Source: NORP309 sp045107085 (GTDB lineage: Bacteria > Pseudomonadota > Gammaproteobacteria > Xanthomonadales > Marinicellaceae). Taken from it: DNA of 17,044 bases. The translations under genes and the position numbers were made by a program. Of this stretch, positions 14,797 through 17,044 are shown piece after piece; positions within the stretch are counted from its first letter, which is position 1; the number at the start of each line of letters is the position of its first letter. The stretch lies in NCBI GenBank assembly GCA_045107085.1, contig JBGCFT010000317.1:1-17044 (forward strand), read 5' to 3'. The notes beneath the pieces are model-generated. The model made no database searches, was not told the DNA's origin, and was given only the letters and a program-made list of their open reading frames with translations.

Positions 14797-16572
14797 TTAT
14801 TTTATTTCTAAGTTGGCGTAAGACATTTCATTAATTATGGAGCCCGACTCCATCTCAATTATGCGATCTGTGTGCTTAAGCGTAGAATATCTATGCGCTA
14901 TAATGACCAACGTAGTGCCAATTTTTTTTAAGTTAGCCACTGTATCATTTATTTCATTTTCTGTCTCGTTATCTAGTGCCGACGTAGCTTCATCTAAAAT
15001 AATGAATTCTGCTTGATGGTAAAGTGCTCTTGCTATTAATATTCTTTGCTTTTGTCCTCCGCTTAAATTTTTCCCATTTTCAAGGATTTCAAAGTCAAAT
15101 GGAGATATACTAGTGATTAAATCACCTAAGCAAGCTTCTTGGATTGATTTAAGTAGCAACTCTTCATTTATGTTCTCTTCCAAGAACGCAATATTTCTGG
15201 CTAAAGAGGTGTTTTCAATATAGGGTGATTGTTGTACATAACTCAGCTTTTTACGCCAGGCCGAAAAGTTGTGTTCGGTCAACTTTTCAGAATCAACATA
15301 AATAGCGCCTTTTTGGGGCTGAATAAAGCCAGCAATCATTTTAACCAAAGTTGTTTTTCCAGAGCCAGAACGGCCAATAATACCAATGGTTTCCCCTTTT
15401 TTAACAGTGAGGTTAATACTGTTAAAGAAAGGTGTTTTTTCGTCTTTAAAGTGAAATGTAATGTCTTTGAGGTCTACTTGGGTCTCAAAAGTCAATATTT
15501 GGGCTTGTTCTTTATGAAGTATATGCTCATTAGCTTTTTCTTTGAGCGGTTCAGTATATATCTTGAATAAGTAGGCATATTGCTGTAAATGCAAAAAAGA
15601 AGGAATTATTTTACTCAGGGAAGGTATGACCCTGTAACCAGCTGCCGCATAGAGCGCAATCAAAGGCAATACAATATTAGGGTTGTCGGCTAAAAAAGCG
15701 CCATAGACAAATATCAGCAATAGTCCCCCCACGGTTACTAATTCAAAAAGTTTTGCAGGTATAATGCCAACAACACTTGTTCGAAGGCCAATTTCGTTTA
15801 ATTCACTAATTGTTGAGGAATAGTCATTCAATAAGGTTTTTTCTTTGGCCCTTAGTTTGACGTCAATAAATCCAAATATGCCTCGGTTACTATTTTTGTA
15901 AAGCTTAGGGGTTAGTTCGTTTTGTCGCTTGCCAAAAGCACTCATTTTTTTCTTTACTAATAAATTAAATAGTACAGCAACTGGAAAAATGGTTACAAGA
16001 ATTAAGAAAAAAACTTTTACGTCGTAAATAGCAATCCCAAAAACTACTAAAAATAAAACCACCAGCTCGGAGTTAATCAATAACAGCGCCTTTATTAGAA
16101 AGCTGGCGAAATGGTTATGAGAAATGGTTAATTCACGCACCACTTGTGAGGAATCATACTTCATAAAATCTTCATACTTCATTCCTAAATAATAGGCATA
16201 AGTAGTAGTGCCTATGTATTTATTGATGTCATAAACAAACCTAGTTTGCCTCCAGTTACTCCATAAGATGAACAGAGATCTTAACATAAAAAATATGAAA
16301 GCAAATATGAATAGGTAGAGTAAAAATACGTTATTGCTTTCGATACCACTAAACTGCTTAGCTTGCGCCAAAATTCCAGAGCCTTTCAGCAGACCGCTGT
16401 CGGCAATGGCGGCTAAAATAGGAATAAATAGGGCTAAACCAAATAAATCTACAACACTGGTTGCCAATATTAAGACTTGTACCTTAAAAAACTTCCTTTT
16501 AAATTTCTTTGGCAAAAGTTTAAAGACATTTCGGTAGGTACTAAAATACGTGCTTTTTAAACTGATGGCCAT
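14797..16572 (-). CDS. ABC exporter, flippase type (MsbA/PglK-like half-transporter)
   Basis: From the ATG at 16572 it is 591 residues. The membrane domain has about six segments (among them around 33-57, 83-105, 165-182, 186-206 and 278-296). It is followed by an ATPase domain with Walker A GRSGSGKTT (400-408), Q-loop (447-448), signature LSGGQKQR (503-510), Walker B FIILDEATSALD (523-534) and H-loop His560. All catalytic residues are present. Membrane and ATPase halves in one chain indicate a homodimeric exporter; in glycan loci such proteins flip lipid-linked oligosaccharides, as PglK does. A TTG at 16608 is also in frame but lies inside the predicted -7 box, so it cannot be the start. It is the first gene of the operon. 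The glycan-flippase role is inferred from context. Confidence 0.86.
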   Translation of the reverse strand: MAISLKSTYFSTYRNVFKLLPKKFKRKFFKVQVLILATSVVDLFGLALFIPILAAIADSGLLKGSGILAQAKQFSGIESNNVFLLYLFIFAFIFFMLRSLFILWSNWRQTRFVYDINKYIGTTTYAYYLGMKYEDFMKYDSSQVVRELTISHNHFASFLIKALLLINSELVVLFLVVFGIAIYDVKVFFLILVTIFPVAVLFNLLVKKKMSAFGKRQNELTPKLYKNSNRGIFGFIDVKLRAKEKTLLNDYSSTISELNEIGLRTSVVGIIPAKLFELVTVGGLLLIFVYGAFLADNPNIVLPLIALYAAAGYRVIPSLSKIIPSFLHLQQYAYLFKIYTEPLKEKANEHILHKEQAQILTFETQVDLKDITFHFKDEKTPFFNSINLTVKKGETIGIIGRSGSGKTTLVKMIAGFIQPQKGAIYVDSEKLTEHNFSAWRKKLSYVQQSPYIENTSLARNIAFLEENINEELLLKSIQEACLGDLITSISPFDFEILENGKNLSGGQKQRILIARALYHQAEFIILDEATSALDNETENEINDTVANLKKIGTTLVIIAHRYSTLKHTDRIIEMESGSIINEMSYANLEIK

Positions 16573-16605
16573 TTCGCGGGTATGGGTATTCTTTGCATTC
16601 AGGCG

Positions 16606-16613
16606 CAAAAGTA
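16606..16613 (-). promoter_or_regulatory. -7 box (TAnnTTTG) for the exporter-led operon
   Basis: The complement of 16606-16613 reads TACTTTTG, an exact consensus match. Transcription would start near 16600, leaving about 27 bases to the ATG at 16572. No -33 TTG is seen at usual spacing. The box includes the TTG that a naive caller would take as the start. Confidence 0.5.
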
Positions 16614-16942
16614 AAGAATATTAGAGAATAATGGGACGGTAAGATTACTTTTCTTTAGTTGAATGAGCTGTTTAAGCATGACAATGATTCCAAACAGTCA
16701 ACCTGAAAAAAAATTGTTTTAAAAACTATTGACCCTGCTTAGTGAGAGTTTTGTGCCTTTTTTAGATGATGCAATGTTGCAATAAATTAAGGTGCATTAT
16801 AGCTACTGTGCAGATTATAGTATTTGATATATTCTAATCTTTATTACATCACATTGTCTTTTGGTAGATGGGTTAAAAACAAAGATTGGTGCTGCTTATT
16901 TTGGAGGGATCGCCAGTTGATACTAGATCCCAGAACTTTTAG
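16614..16942. other. Intergenic stretch without a recognised gene
   Basis: No coding region was recognised on either strand. Short protein-like frames occur on the plus strand (for example around 16825-16920, containing LKTKIGAAYFGGIAS, closed by a stop) but could not be assigned. A 6-bp perfect hairpin is present at 16906-16931 (GGGATC and GATCCC, 14-base loop). It lies 12 bases after the stop of the edge frame on the minus strand but lacks a following T-run, so it is not a standard terminator. Confidence 0.5.
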
Positions 16943-17044
16943 TCAAGTAATACCTTGCTCAAACTGTTTTATTAGTGCTTTGTATGCTGATAATGTCTTT
17001 GGAGAATCTTTTTTGAAATTGGAATTGCATAATTGCCTTGCTAA
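16943..17044 (-). CDS. Possible C-terminal end of an unrecognised protein (5' partial)
   Basis: The minus strand is open from the window edge to a TGA (complement of 16943-16945), giving 33 residues rich in Lys, Ser and Leu (contains KKDSPKTLSAYKALIKQFEQ). The composition looks like a real C-terminal helix, but the plus strand is also open over the same bases and no family was recognised. Confidence 0.25.
   Translation of the reverse strand, partial: LARQLCNSNFKKDSPKTLSAYKALIKQFEQGIT

Noticed and set aside
16573..16608. Extension of the ABC exporter to an in-frame TTG at 16608
   Set aside because: The TTG lies inside an exact -7 box (16606-16613), and the ATG at 16572 fits the usual N-terminus.

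Overview
The window is AT-rich DNA that looks like a surface-polysaccharide or glycoconjugate locus from a member of the Bacteroidota (Cytophaga/Flavobacterium-type). Two things suggest this. The transcription units that can be located start just downstream of octamers matching the Bacteroidota -7 box TAnnTTTG, and the leaders are A-rich without a clear Shine-Dalgarno sequence. The proteins also resemble Bacteroidota glycan-locus families. No rRNA, tRNA or CRISPR array was seen.

Layout: (1) 1-1282 (+) is a graveyard. It holds the C-terminal end of an SGNH/GDSL hydrolase, two broken unrecognised reading frames, and a second, similar SGNH hydrolase tail. (2) 1441-5004 (+) is a compact intact operon: a polyprenyl-phosphate-type GT2 glycosyltransferase with C-terminal membrane segments, a WecD-like N-acetyltransferase, a WecE-like aminotransferase and a SAM methyltransferase. 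wecE plus wecD would make dTDP-4-acetamido-4,6-dideoxygalactose (dTDP-Fuc4NAc). (3) 5207-6637 (+) is a separately promoted multi-pass GT-C/PMT-like glycosyltransferase. (4) 6801-8923 (-) is an intact GT2 followed by a GT4 pseudogene with one frameshift and two in-frame stops. (5) 9153-9721 (+) is the front part of a broken MBOAT O-acyltransferase, cut off where an IS3-family transposase fragment (-) begins. (6) 10093-16572 (-) is a long, tightly packed operon. It encodes an ABC exporter (flippase-like), a PfkB-type sugar kinase, a GmhA-like SIS isomerase, a GalE-like epimerase, a TagD/HldC-type nucleotidyltransferase, a GT-B enzyme with a heptosyltransferase-like C-terminus, and a GT-A-like glycosyltransferase. 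(7) 16614-17044 is mostly non-coding, with a possible gene end at the right edge.

Taken together, the two intact operons appear to make two unusual activated sugars, transfer them with several glycosyltransferases onto a lipid-linked glycan, and export the product through an ABC flippase. The kinase-isomerase-epimerase-nucleotidyltransferase set is the most interesting part. It looks like a heptose-type NDP-sugar pathway with kinase and nucleotidyltransferase as separate proteins, an added epimerase, and no GmhB-type phosphatase in the window. The acetylation functions (SGNH hydrolase, MBOAT) and one GT4 are in decay, so the ancestral glycan was probably more elaborate or the locus has been remodelled.
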